47,377 nt of DNA, taken from the NCBI GenBank assembly GCA_001898385.1, contig MKTT01000133.1, positions 1 to 47,377 of the forward strand. Reading direction: 5' to 3'. The position numbers and the translations under genes are program-made. Position 1 is the first letter of the stretch. The number at the start of each line of letters is the position of its first letter. The stretch comes from Planctomycetales bacterium 71-10 (lineage in GTDB: Bacteria; Planctomycetota; Planctomycetia; Isosphaerales; Isosphaeraceae). A model generated the notes under the pieces. The model saw only the letters and a list, made by a program, of their open reading frames with translations, ran no database searches and was not told where the DNA came from. This document shows, in pieces, positions 15,022 through 23,864 of the stretch.

Positions 15022-15438
15022 TTAAGGCTCCGCACGACCCGCCGGATCGGTGAGCGTCGATGCGGAGACGAGTTGCTCGGCCATCACGGGGCGGACGGGC
15101 ATGCGGGCGCGGATCGACTCGATCAGGCGATCGTGCGACCTCCGCGATCGCCACCAGCGCACGAAGGAGATCGTCCCCTGGACGGCGAGGGCCCAGAACG
15201 CGACGAGATAGGCGACGTAGACCCGGTCGGAGGCGATCTCGGCCGTCTGGAGCGTGATGAGGATCGAGAGGGCCGTCGGCAGCATCGCCAGGGCGAAATT
15301 CAGGTGGAGCTGGTCCGACGGGCCCGCGGCGAGTTGGTCAAGCTCGGCCTCGGACAGTTCGTAGACCTTGAGTTCGCCCAGAGGGGCGTACAGGACGATC
15401 GGCGGGGCGGGTCGCGGGTCGTTCGGCTTGCGGGCCAT
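15022..15438 (-). CDS. Two-helix membrane protein downstream of DUF1883
   Basis: The product is 138 residues. The N-terminal 45 residues are soluble with VYELSEAELDQLAAG. Two membrane helices follow (about 48-65, NFALAMLPTALSILITL, and 73-92, YVAYLVAFWALAVQGTISFV), then a basic segment RWWRSRRSH and a short soluble tail. The start codon lies only three bases after the DUF1883 stop, suggesting coupled translation and a joint role. The function is not recognised. Confidence 0.75.
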   Translation of the reverse strand: MARKPNDPRPAPPIVLYAPLGELKVYELSEAELDQLAAGPSDQLHLNFALAMLPTALSILITLQTAEIASDRVYVAYLVAFWALAVQGTISFVRWWRSRRSHDRLIESIRARMPVRPVMAEQLVSASTLTDPAGRAEP

Positions 15439-15441
15439 CGA

Positions 15442-15720
15442 TCACCCCGCCGCGCCGGCGCTTCGGACCAGGCGGACGCCGGCCCGCACCGTGCCCGCCC
15501 GGCCTCCGAGGTCGACCGCCAGGTGCCAACGCCCGCGACGCGGGGGGACCAGGCGGGTCGGCGTGACCGTCGCGTGGCCGCCGTAATACTGGAACGGCTC
15601 GTGACGGCGATAACGCTCGAAGTTCTCCGGGTCGAGCAGCATCACGTTCGCCTGCCCATCGAGCGCGACCTCGATCAGGTCGTCGGGCCCGGCGTCGAAC
15701 TCCTGGTGCAAGTAATTCAT
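15442..15720 (-). CDS. DUF1883 domain protein
   Basis: The product is 92 residues. The start at 15720 (MNYLHQEF) is preceded by GGAGGG; an upstream nine-residue extension is Arg-rich and unlikely. The whole protein is a DUF1883 domain: MNYLHQEFDAGPDDLIEV, then DPENFERYRRHEPFQYYGGH, then the strand GRWHLAVDLGG. DUF1883 is a small beta domain sometimes fused to TIR-type domains in other bacteria; its biochemical role is unknown. It is stand-alone here and followed at once by a two-helix membrane protein. Confidence 0.85.
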   Translation of the reverse strand: MNYLHQEFDAGPDDLIEVALDGQANVMLLDPENFERYRRHEPFQYYGGHATVTPTRLVPPRRGRWHLAVDLGGRAGTVRAGVRLVRSAGAAG

Positions 15721-15781
15721 CGCCGCCCTCCGTCGAGCCCGGTCCATCCTCCCAGCATTGTCGAACGAGCCCCCCCGGAAA

Positions 15782-16093
15782 TCAACTCGGCCCGATCCGC
15801 CCCCAGACCTCGCCCGACCGGACGCGGTGTTCGACGATGTGGGCGGAGTGGCCGGGGACGTCGCAGCGGCCGTCGCGGAGGCGGAAGCGCCAGCGGTGGA
15901 GCGGGCAGACGGCCTCGCGATCTTCGACCCAGCCGGAACCGAGCGAGCCGCCGGCGTGCGGGCAGCGGTCGAACATCACGGCGATGGTATCGCCGTCGCG
16001 CAGCACCGCCAGCCGCGCGCCGGCCGCCTCGACGGTCAATCCTCGGCCGTCGGCGACCTCGTCCACCCGGCAGAGATAGGTCCAGCCGTCCAT
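15782..16093 (-). CDS. Rieske [2Fe-2S] ferredoxin-like protein
   Basis: The product is 103 residues consisting of one Rieske domain. The cluster ligands are visible as C44-P-H46 (DRCPHAGGSLGSG) and C63-P-L-H66 (VCPLHRWRF). Length and lack of a signal or membrane segment fit a soluble cytosolic electron carrier of the NirD / dioxygenase-ferredoxin type. No oxygenase or nitrite reductase large subunit lies nearby, so the partner is unknown. It is first in the minus-strand series and divergent from the NHL lipoprotein gene. Confidence 0.9.
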   Translation of the reverse strand: MDGWTYLCRVDEVADGRGLTVEAAGARLAVLRDGDTIAVMFDRCPHAGGSLGSGWVEDREAVCPLHRWRFRLRDGRCDVPGHSAHIVEHRVRSGEVWGRIGPS

Positions 16094-16143
16094 CGGATCG
16101 CCCCCCGGCCGCCTAGGACTTGCGTCCGAGGGCCCGCCGCCAT

Positions 16144-16152
16144 TAGAGTCTA
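16144..16152. promoter_or_regulatory. Overlapping divergent -10 candidates
   Basis: TAGAGTCTA is almost self-complementary. It gives TAGAGT on the plus strand (52 bases before GTG 16201) and TAGACT on the minus strand (54 bases before ATG 16093). It is the only AT-rich patch in the 107-base divergent gap. Confidence 0.35.
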
Positions 16153-16200
16153 GCAGAGCGGCGCGAGGGCGGATCCATCGGTTCGGCGAAGGGCGGTCGC

Positions 16201-17139
16201 GTGGGGTGGAGACGGGCCGACGAACGGACGCCGAGGACGTGGGCCGCCTGGCTGGCGGTCGCCTGCGGGGCGATCGGCTGCGGGCCGGGCGGGTCGTCCT
16301 CGCCGGAACTCGTCTGGGGGATCCATGGCACGAAGCCCGGCTGGCTGCACAAGCCGCGGACGGCGGCGTTCGACGGCGGCGATCGCCTCTACCTCGCCGA
16401 CCTCACCGACCGCATCCAGGTCTTCGACCGCGACGGCAAGTACCTGCGCGGCTGGCGCACGCCGGATTTCAACGTCGACGGCCCCAGCGGCCTGACCGTC
16501 GACCGGCACGGCCGGCTCCTGGTCGCCGACACCCACTTCTACCGGGTGCTCGTCTACGACGCCGAGGGGAAGCTGCTGTTCCAGATCGGCGACGGCGTGC
16601 AGGGGACGACCCCGGGCCGGTTCGGCTACCCGACCGACGTGGTGATCGACAGGGCGGGCAATTTCTACGTCTCCGAATACGGCGAGAACGACCGCATCCA
16701 GGTCTTCTCGCCCGAGGGGAAGTGGCTGCGGCAGTGGGGCGGCCACGGCTTCGAGCCCGGCGAATTCCTCCGCCCCCGCGCCCTGGCCATCGACGAGGAC
16801 GACCGGATCTACGTCGCCGACAGCTGCAATCACCGCATCCAGGTCTTCGACGTCGAGGGGAATCTCCTGAAGGTCTGGGGCGCGCGGGGGGCGGGCGTCG
16901 GCGAGATGAGCTATCCTTACGACCTGTCGCTGGGCTCCGACGGCTCGCTGTTCGTCTGCGAGTACGGCAACAGCCGCGTCCAGAAGTTCACCCGCGACGG
17001 CAAGCCCCTGGCGATCTGGGGCGGCGCCGGCCGCCAGCCCGGCGAGCTGTACAACCCCTGGGCCCTGGCCGTCGACTCGCGAGGCGAGGTCTCGGTGGTC
17101 GACTCGAGCAACCATCGCGTGCAGAGGTTCCGGCTGTGA
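16201..17139 (+). CDS. NHL-repeat beta-propeller lipoprotein
   Basis: The product is 312 residues with a GTG start at 16201 behind GAAGGGCGG. The N-terminus is a lipoprotein signal ending in GAIGC (Cys27; Cys22 is an alternative). The mature protein is a run of about six NHL blades, each of the form 'GNFYVSEYGENDRIQVFSPEGK' type: DRLYLADLTDRIQVFDRDGK, RIYVADSCNHRIQVFDVEG, SLFVCEYGNSRVQKFTRDGK and a closing EVSVVDSSNHRVQRFRL. This predicts a six-bladed propeller tethered to a membrane facing the periplasm. Such propellers usually bind proteins or ligands; the ligand is unknown. Confidence 0.9.
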   Translation: MGWRRADERTPRTWAAWLAVACGAIGCGPGGSSSPELVWGIHGTKPGWLHKPRTAAFDGGDRLYLADLTDRIQVFDRDGKYLRGWRTPDFNVDGPSGLTVDRHGRLLVADTHFYRVLVYDAEGKLLFQIGDGVQGTTPGRFGYPTDVVIDRAGNFYVSEYGENDRIQVFSPEGKWLRQWGGHGFEPGEFLRPRALAIDEDDRIYVADSCNHRIQVFDVEGNLLKVWGARGAGVGEMSYPYDLSLGSDGSLFVCEYGNSRVQKFTRDGKPLAIWGGAGRQPGELYNPWALAVDSRGEVSVVDSSNHRVQRFRL

Positions 17140-17171
17140 GCAACGAAACCGTCCGAACAAGCTGACGCCGA

Positions 17172-17297
17172 GCATCCTTCTCCCCTCGTGGGAGAAGGTG
17201 GCCGAAGGCCGGATGAGGGGGAGTCGCCGGCTCCCGGTCGCGCCCCCCTCATCCACCCCTCCGGGGCACCTTCTCCCACGAGGGGAGAAGGGGGGAT
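17172..17297. repeat. Composite inverted hairpin repeat, copy 4 (short)
   Basis: Left and right arms are CCTTCTCCCCTCGTGGGAGAAGG with GGCC-GAA-GGCC, and the inverted CACCTTCTCCCACGAGG form with CCCC-TCC-GGGG. They are separated by only about 25 bases. The element is 32 bases 3' of the NHL gene stop. Confidence 0.85.
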
Positions 17298-17362
17298 CTC
17301 GACAGGACGCCTCAAGCTGCGAGCGTAAGTCATCGGCGAAGTCTCTGGAGGGCGCGGCGGGG

Positions 17363-20300
17363 ATGCTCGGAAACACCTCGATCAGCTTCGGCCAGCCCTG
17401 GTGGCTGCTCCTGATCCCGCTCATCCTGATCCCGCTGATCGCCATGGCCCGCGGCGGGCTGTCGGGGATGGGGCGGGGGCGGCGGCTGCTGGCGATCGCG
17501 CTGAGGTCGACGGTCGTCGCGCTGATCGTCCTGGCGCTGGCCGAGATGCAGGCCGTGCGGCGGTCGGACCGGCTGACGACCATGTTCCTGCTCGACGCCT
17601 CGCACAGCGTCCCCCGCGAGCAGGAAAAGGCGGCGTTGGACTACGTCGCCGAGGCGTCCAAGAAGCGGCGTAAGGACGACCTGGCCGGCGTGGTCGTCTT
17701 CGGCTCCAGCCCGCGCGTCGAGGTCCCGCCGGCCCCCAGCGAGCTGAACCTGCTGGGGATCGAGTCGTCCATCGACGCCGAGAACACCGACATCGCCGCG
17801 GCGCTCAAGCTGGCCCTGGCCTCGTTCCCCGAGGACACGGCGCGGCGGGTGGTGATCGTCTCCGACGGCAACGAGAACCGCGGCAGCCTGCTGGAGCAGG
17901 CCCTCGCCGCGAAGGGCCTGAACGTCCAGGTCGACGTGGTCCCGATCGACTACCACTACGACAAGGAAGTGCTGGTCGAGAAGGTCGCCATCCCCCCCGA
18001 CGTGAAGAAGGGGGAGACGGTCAACATCAACGTCGTCGTCCGGGCCAGCGAGCCCACGCGCGGGACGCTCCAGATCTTCCAGAAGGCCGACGGCCACACG
18101 GGCGTCGCCGAGGGGAACGAGAAGCCGACGCCCGTGGAACTCCAGCGCGGGGTGAACGTCTTCACGCTCAAGCAGCAGATCACCGAGCCCAACTTCTACA
18201 CGTTCGCCGCCGAGTTCACCCCCGAGGCCGGCTCGGGCGACCGGCGGGCGATCAACAACGTCGCCGAGGGCTTCACGCACGCCCGCGGCAAGGCCCAGGT
18301 GTTGCTCATCGAGGGGACCACCGGCGAGCACGCCGAGCTGGTCAAGGCGCTGCGGGAGAAGGAGATCGAGGTCAAGACGCTGACCGCCCCCCGCATCGAC
18401 GGCTCGGGCGGCGTCGGCGGCGACCCGCTGCCGACGGACGTCGCCCAGCTCCAGCCGTTCGACGCCGTCATCCTCGCCAACGTCCCCAAGGAGTCGTTCA
18501 CCGAGGCCCAGCACGAGTTGCTCGCGTCCAACTGCCACGACATGGGCGCCGGCCTCATCATGCTGGGGGGCCGCGACAGCTTCGGCGCCGGCGGCTGGAT
18601 GAACACGCCCGTCGAGAAGGCCCTGCCGGTCGACATGCAGATCAAGGCCCTGAAGGTCCAGGGCCTGGGCGCGATGGTCCTGATCATGCACGCCAGCGAG
18701 ATCCCCGAGGGGAACTACTGGCAGAAGGTGGTGGCCAAGGCGGCCATCAACGCCCTGTCCACCTACGACTTCGCCGGCATGCTCCACTGGGAGGGGCAGG
18801 AGGCGTGGCTGTTCACCCTCCGCGCGATCGGCGGGGGGCGGCCGGTGATGCTGCGGGCCATCGACCGCATGACGCCCGGCGACATGCCCGACTTCGACCC
18901 GTCGCTGGTCAAGGCGATGAACGGCCTGAACGCCGTCCGCGACGCCATGACGCGGCACATCGTCATCATCAGCGACGGCGACCCCCCCCCCCCCACGCCG
19001 GGCGTCCTGAGCCAGCTCGCCGCCAGCAAGATCACCGTGACGGCCGTCCTGACCGCCGCGCACGGCAACGACCCGGGAGCGATGTCGGTGATGCAGAACA
19101 TCGCCCGCCGCACCAAGGGCCGATTCTACAACGTCACCAACCCCAAGGCCCTGCCGCAGATTTACCAGAAGGAGGCGCGGACGATCTCGCGGCCCCTGAT
19201 CTTCGAGCAGGACGGGGCGTGGAAGATCAAGCTCCAGAGCCCCGTCACCGAGCCCGTCATGGGCCTGGCCGACGACCTGCCGCCGATCTCCGGCCTGGTC
19301 CTCACCAGCCTGAAGGAGAACGAGCTGGTGGAGGCCCCGCTCCTCTCGCCGCTGCCGGCCGGCCAGGTCAACCCGATCCTGGCCCACTGGACCTACGGCC
19401 TCGGCCGGTCCGTGGCGTTCACGTCCGACGCCGGCCGGCGCTGGGCGAAGATGTGGCCCGACTGGCCGAGCTACGCCGCGTTCTGGTCGCAGGTCGTCCG
19501 CTGGGCCATGCGGCCCGCCGACACCGGCAACCTGACGCTGACCGTCCGCCGCGAGGACGGCCGCATCAAGGTCGTCGTCGACGCGCTCGATAAGGAGGAC
19601 AAGTTCCTCAACTTCCTCCAGATCCAGGGGAACGTCGTCGACCCAGACCTCAAGTCCGCCCCGATCACCCTGAGCCAGACCGCCCCCGGCCGCTACGAGG
19701 CTACCATCGAGGGCGCCGGCCAGCGCGGGAACTACTTCGTGAACCTGGGCTACCGCGGCCAGGACGGCACGCAGGGGGTCGTCTCCAGCGGCGTCTCCAT
19801 CCCGTACTCCGACGAGTACCGCGAGCTGCGGTCCAACCCCACGCCGCTCCAGACGGCCGCCTCGCTGACCGACGGGATCGAGGTCCCCTGGAAGACCACG
19901 CCCGACGGCCGCGTCGACCTGAACCGGACGCTCGACGGCGTCGACCACTTCCGCCGCGACCCGGGCCTGACGATCCCGAAGGCGTTCCGCCCGCTCTGGC
20001 CCATCCTGCTCTGGTCGGCCTGCCTGCTGTTCCTGACCGACGTCGCCGTGCGCCGGATCGCGATCGACTTCGGCCGCATCCGCCGCAACCTGGCCGACCG
20101 CTGGCGGAAGCTCCGCGGCGAGGAGGTCGCCCCGCGCAGCGAGTACCTCGAACAGCTCCGGTCGCGCAAGGCCGAGGTCGGCGAGCAGCTCGACCGCTCC
20201 CGCTTCGCCACCCGCTTCCAGGAAGCCGAGGCCCCGCCGAGCGAAGGCGGCCCCGCCGCACCGCCGACCGTCGGCGCGCCCCCCGACCGCCCGAAGCCCG

Positions 20301-20449
20301 AGCGCCCCGCCGCCCCGCAGGGCCCCGGCCTCGCCCCCGACGCCCCCAATCCCGAAGAGGCCGGCTACACCAGCCGGCTGCTCAAGGCCAAGAAGAAGGT
20401 GTGGGAGGAGCGGGAGAAGGACGACAAGCAGGGGGGAACAAGTTCATGA
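17363..20449 (+). CDS. Large VWA membrane protein with glutamine-amidotransferase-like domain
   Basis: The product is 1028 residues. The ATG at 17363 is chosen because it opens on MLGNTSISFGQPWWLLLIPL; the upstream frame only reads through the repeat. Two N-terminal helices (about 12-30 and 38-60) are followed by a VWA domain with a MIDAS-like DASHS at 77-81. A GATase1-like Rossmann domain spans about 310-440 (AQVLLIEGTTGEH, LIMLGGRDSFGAGGW) without an evident catalytic triad. A second VWA-type strand IVIISDGD sits near 532, a beta region follows, one helix lies at about 877-897 (WPILLWSACLLFLTDV), and the tail is cytosolic, charged and Pro-rich. It resembles large BatB/VWA proteins of MoxR loci. 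It overlaps the next gene by ATGA. Confidence 0.9.
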   Translation: MLGNTSISFGQPWWLLLIPLILIPLIAMARGGLSGMGRGRRLLAIALRSTVVALIVLALAEMQAVRRSDRLTTMFLLDASHSVPREQEKAALDYVAEASKKRRKDDLAGVVVFGSSPRVEVPPAPSELNLLGIESSIDAENTDIAAALKLALASFPEDTARRVVIVSDGNENRGSLLEQALAAKGLNVQVDVVPIDYHYDKEVLVEKVAIPPDVKKGETVNINVVVRASEPTRGTLQIFQKADGHTGVAEGNEKPTPVELQRGVNVFTLKQQITEPNFYTFAAEFTPEAGSGDRRAINNVAEGFTHARGKAQVLLIEGTTGEHAELVKALREKEIEVKTLTAPRIDGSGGVGGDPLPTDVAQLQPFDAVILANVPKESFTEAQHELLASNCHDMGAGLIMLGGRDSFGAGGWMNTPVEKALPVDMQIKALKVQGLGAMVLIMHASEIPEGNYWQKVVAKAAINALSTYDFAGMLHWEGQEAWLFTLRAIGGGRPVMLRAIDRMTPGDMPDFDPSLVKAMNGLNAVRDAMTRHIVIISDGDPPPPTPGVLSQLAASKITVTAVLTAAHGNDPGAMSVMQNIARRTKGRFYNVTNPKALPQIYQKEARTISRPLIFEQDGAWKIKLQSPVTEPVMGLADDLPPISGLVLTSLKENELVEAPLLSPLPAGQVNPILAHWTYGLGRSVAFTSDAGRRWAKMWPDWPSYAAFWSQVVRWAMRPADTGNLTLTVRREDGRIKVVVDALDKEDKFLNFLQIQGNVVDPDLKSAPITLSQTAPGRYEATIEGAGQRGNYFVNLGYRGQDGTQGVVSSGVSIPYSDEYRELRSNPTPLQTAASLTDGIEVPWKTTPDGRVDLNRTLDGVDHFRRDPGLTIPKAFRPLWPILLWSACLLFLTDVAVRRIAIDFGRIRRNLADRWRKLRGEEVAPRSEYLEQLRSRKAEVGEQLDRSRFATRFQEAEAPPSEGGPAAPPTVGAPPDRPKPERPAAPQGPGLAPDAPNPEEAGYTSRLLKAKKKVWEEREKDDKQGGTSS

Positions 20450-20880
20450 CCGGGCCAAATCGAACCAACGCCTCGACCTTCGACCTCGAAGGGTGGTATC
20501 GCAGACCTGCCGCAGATCCGAAGGCGATCACCGCCCTAATCGCGTCCGGCCCGATCGAATGGCCCAAGGAATACTTGGACCTCCTGGAGATCAGCAACGG
20601 CGGCGAAGGCCCCTTGGCAGTCGATCCAGGGTGGTTCTCGCTCTGGACCGCGGAGGAAGTCTTGCAGTTGAACCTCGACTACCAGGTCGAAAGGGGGGCC
20701 CCCGGATTCGTCGGCTTCGGCTCGGACGGCGGCCCGGAGCTACTCGCCTTCAACGCGAGGCGAGGGCCACCGTATCGGGTCGTCATGATCCCCTTCGGGG
20801 ACATCGCGATCGAGGAGGCCCGGCCCGTGGCGAAAGATTTCGCAAGCTTCCTGAAGGCGGCGGGACGCGCGAAGGGCTAA
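20446..20880 (+). CDS. SMI1/KNR4 (SUKH)-like protein
   Basis: The product is 144 residues. ATG 20446 overlaps the TGA of the VWA gene (ATGA) with a GGGGGG stretch upstream. The pattern is SUKH-like: IEWPKEYLDLLEISNGGEGPL near 40-60, then LWTAEEVLQLNLDYQ, then GFVGFGSDGGPELLAFN and a late IPFGDIAIEEARPVAKDFASFLK. SUKH proteins are often immunity proteins to polymorphic toxins, but many are housekeeping or orphan. No toxin is nearby. Its codons (CTA, AGA, GCA, CCT) differ from both neighbours, suggesting later insertion into the operon (inference). Confidence 0.8.
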   Translation: MTGPNRTNASTFDLEGWYRRPAADPKAITALIASGPIEWPKEYLDLLEISNGGEGPLAVDPGWFSLWTAEEVLQLNLDYQVERGAPGFVGFGSDGGPELLAFNARRGPPYRVVMIPFGDIAIEEARPVAKDFASFLKAAGRAKG

Positions 20881-20962
20881 CGACCTCGGCGTACGTCCTC
20901 GCTCGTCAAGGCGGCACGTTCTCAGAAACTGATTCTGGACATCTTGAGAAGGAGCCTCGGCG

Positions 20963-21994
<1,032 letters not shown>

Positions 21995-22008
21995 GACAGA
22001 TGACCCAA

Positions 22009-22197
22009 CGGCCTTCCCCCCTCGCGGGGGAAGGTGGCCCGGAGGGCCGGATGAGGGGGAGGACGAGCGAGAAAGCCGTCGGGTCGCAAGGGCGGCCTAT
22101 CGGGCGGTCCTCAGAGCCCGAAGGCTCCCGTGCTTCGCGTCCCCCTCATCTGACGCCTTCGGCATCTGTCTTCCCCCGCGGGGGGGGAAGACCGTGC
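22009..22197. repeat. Composite inverted hairpin repeat, copy 5
   Basis: The left arm has GGCCTTCCCCC..GGGGGAAGG, GGCCC-GGA-GGGCC and GGATGAGGGGGAGG. The right arm has GTGCTTCGCGTCCCCCTCAT, GACGCC-TTC-GGCATC and CTTCCCCC..GGGGGGAAG. It lies 14 bases after the moxR stop and 40 bases before the next start. Confidence 0.85.
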
Positions 22198-22238
22198 AGG
22201 ACGGCCCGCCTCCTTGACTGAACGGCCCTGAGACACCG

Positions 22239-22640
22239 ATGCGATTTCGCCCCCGACGAGCCCTCGCCATGCACGACGTCTACGACCCGCCGCCGGTCCC
22301 CGAGATCGAATGGGAGGCGCCCCGCCGCGAGCCGCTGGACGTCTCGCGCGGCGACGTCGCCTGCCTCGTCGGGCTCTGCCTGGCGCTGTTCGCGATCTCG
22401 GCGGCGTTCTGGCGGGACGAGCCGGCCGTGGCGGTGATCGCGGCCGGGGCGGGCTCGCTGATCGTCCTGGAGAGCTGGATCACCGCCCTGGGCTACTTCC
22501 GCCGCCGGCCGCCGCTGAGCCTCCGGGCGCGGTGGACCGTCTTCCTCGCGGCGCTCGTCCCGTGGGTCGTCGGCGTGGGGGCGGCCGTCGTGTTCCTGCT
22601 GGGCGTCTTCTGGGCCTCCGACCGCTACCTGTCGCTCTGA
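22239..22640 (+). CDS. Small membrane protein of the MoxR/DUF58 locus
   Basis: The product is 133 residues from ATG 22239; ATG 22269 (MHDVYDPPP) is an alternative, and neither has a clear ribosome binding site. A soluble acidic/Pro-rich N-terminus (PPPVPEIEWEAPRREP) precedes three helices at about 40-58, 64-82 and 99-126. No motif is recognised. It lies 16 bases before the DUF58 gene, so it is probably an accessory membrane subunit in the same transcript. Confidence 0.7.
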   Translation: MRFRPRRALAMHDVYDPPPVPEIEWEAPRREPLDVSRGDVACLVGLCLALFAISAAFWRDEPAVAVIAAGAGSLIVLESWITALGYFRRRPPLSLRARWTVFLAALVPWVVGVGAAVVFLLGVFWASDRYLSL

Positions 22641-22656
22641 CGAACGGAGGCCCGCC

Positions 22657-23550
22657 GTGCCCGCCGAGACCGCGACGCCCCTGCTCGACCCCGAGTTCAT
22701 GCACAAGCTCGAACAGCTGGAGCTGGTCAGCAAGAAGGTCATCGTCGGCCGCATGAAGGGCGAGCGCAAGAGCAAGCGCAAGGGGACCTCCGTCGAGTTC
22801 GCCGAGCATCGCCAGTACGCCCCCGGCGACGACCTCCGCCACATCGACTGGAACGCCTTCGGCCGGCTCGACCGCCTGTTCCTCAAGCTGTTCCTGGAGG
22901 AGGAAGACCTCCACGTCCACACGCTGGTCGACACCAGCCTGTCGATGGGCTTCGGCGAGCCGACCAAGCTCCACTACGCCAAGCAGGTCGCCGCGGCGCT
23001 GGCGTTCGTCGGCCTGGTGAACAGCGACCGGATCATCCTGGAGGCGTTCGCCTCGCGGCTCCAGGCCGGCATCCCCAACGTCCGCGGCCGGTCCCAGATG
23101 TGGCGGATCGTCCAGTACCTGGAGCGGCTCCAGCCCTCAGGCGAGAGCGACCTCACCGCCGCCGCCCGCGACTTCGCCGTCAAGAAGGGCGGCAAGGGCG
23201 TGGTCGTCGTCATCTCCGACTTCCTCGACAAGCACGGCTACGAGGACGCCCTGCGCTACCTCCTGGCCCGCAAGATGGACGTCTTCGTCATCCACGTCCT
23301 GGCCCGCGAGGAGGTCGAGCCCGAGCTGGTCGGCGACCTGCGCCTCGTCGACTGCGAGGATGGCGAGGAGGCCGACGTCACCATCAGCGCCCCGCTGCTG
23401 AAGCGATACAATGAGAACCTCGACGCCTTCGTCGGCGGCCTCCGCGACTACTGCACGAAGCGCGGCATCACCTACGTCTTCACCACGAACCAGTTCCCCT
23501 TCGACAAGCTCGTGCTCAACTACCTGCGCGAGCGTGGGCTGCTCAAATAA
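22657..23550 (+). CDS. DUF58 domain protein (VWA-like)
   Basis: The product is 297 residues, starting at GTG 22657 with GGAGG six bases upstream. The conserved DUF58 block is GTSVEFAEHRQYAPGDDLRH followed by IDWNAFGR near 47-70. A VWA-like fold follows with VDTSLSM near 92-98 and a later VVVISDFLDKHG. There is no membrane segment. DUF58 proteins accompany MoxR ATPases and BatA-type proteins, with roles in envelope stress or assembly in studied relatives; the exact role here is unknown. The stop codon overlaps the next ATG (TAATG). Confidence 0.93.
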   Translation: MPAETATPLLDPEFMHKLEQLELVSKKVIVGRMKGERKSKRKGTSVEFAEHRQYAPGDDLRHIDWNAFGRLDRLFLKLFLEEEDLHVHTLVDTSLSMGFGEPTKLHYAKQVAAALAFVGLVNSDRIILEAFASRLQAGIPNVRGRSQMWRIVQYLERLQPSGESDLTAAARDFAVKKGGKGVVVVISDFLDKHGYEDALRYLLARKMDVFVIHVLAREEVEPELVGDLRLVDCEDGEEADVTISAPLLKRYNENLDAFVGGLRDYCTKRGITYVFTTNQFPFDKLVLNYLRERGLLK

Positions 23551-23687
23551 TGAACCGCTTCTGGATCACCGACCCCCTGGTCTTCTACGCCATCGGCGGC
23601 CTGCTCGTCGCCTACGTCCTCTACATGATGATCGTCCGTCGCAAGGGCGAGCGGCCCGAGCACGCCGGGCGCGAGCCGGAGTTGTAA
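23550..23687 (+). CDS. 45-residue single-helix membrane peptide
   Basis: ATG 23550 shares its A with the TAA of the DUF58 gene (TAATG), implying coupled translation. The product begins MNRFWITDPLVFYAIGG and has one hydrophobic helix at about 9-29 followed by a basic, hydrophilic tail (RRKGERPEHAGREPEL). A real gene is supported by the overlap, high GC3 and a sensible helix-plus-basic-tail pattern. Its role is unknown; it may be an accessory subunit of the DUF58/BatA assembly (inference). Confidence 0.6.
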   Translation: MNRFWITDPLVFYAIGGLLVAYVLYMMIVRRKGERPEHAGREPEL

Positions 23688-23720
23688 GAGACCGCACCAA
23701 GAGATCGGGGAGCGGGTCTT

Positions 23721-23795
23721 CCTCGTAGGCTGGGTCGCGACCCAGCCCAAACGAGCCGTCGCCTTCTCCGGGCTGGGTCGCGACCCAGCCTACGA
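23721..23795. repeat. Perfect 27-base inverted repeat (GCTGGGTC family), second copy
   Basis: Arms at 23721-23747 and 23769-23795 are exact reverse complements with a 21-base spacer. Each arm contains the 16-base perfect palindrome CTGGGTCGCGACCCAG. It lies in the 177-base gap between the tiny membrane ORF and the BatA-like gene, so it may separate two transcription units. Confidence 0.9.
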
Positions 23796-23864
23796 GAACC
23801 AAACCACTCCGACTTTCCAGGATCTTCCGGGGCGGTTTCCAGGCTACTGAAGCGGAGCGAGACG

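Noticed and set aside
20446..20880. A complete polymorphic toxin-immunity pair
   Set aside because: Only the SUKH-like part is present; the neighbours are VWA and MoxR genes without toxin domains.
23566..23802. Minus-strand open frame translating as GWVATQP..GLGRDPAYEE
   Set aside because: It is a translation of the palindromic repeat at 23721-23795, with no ribosome binding site; the same peptide pattern would appear wherever the palindrome occurs.
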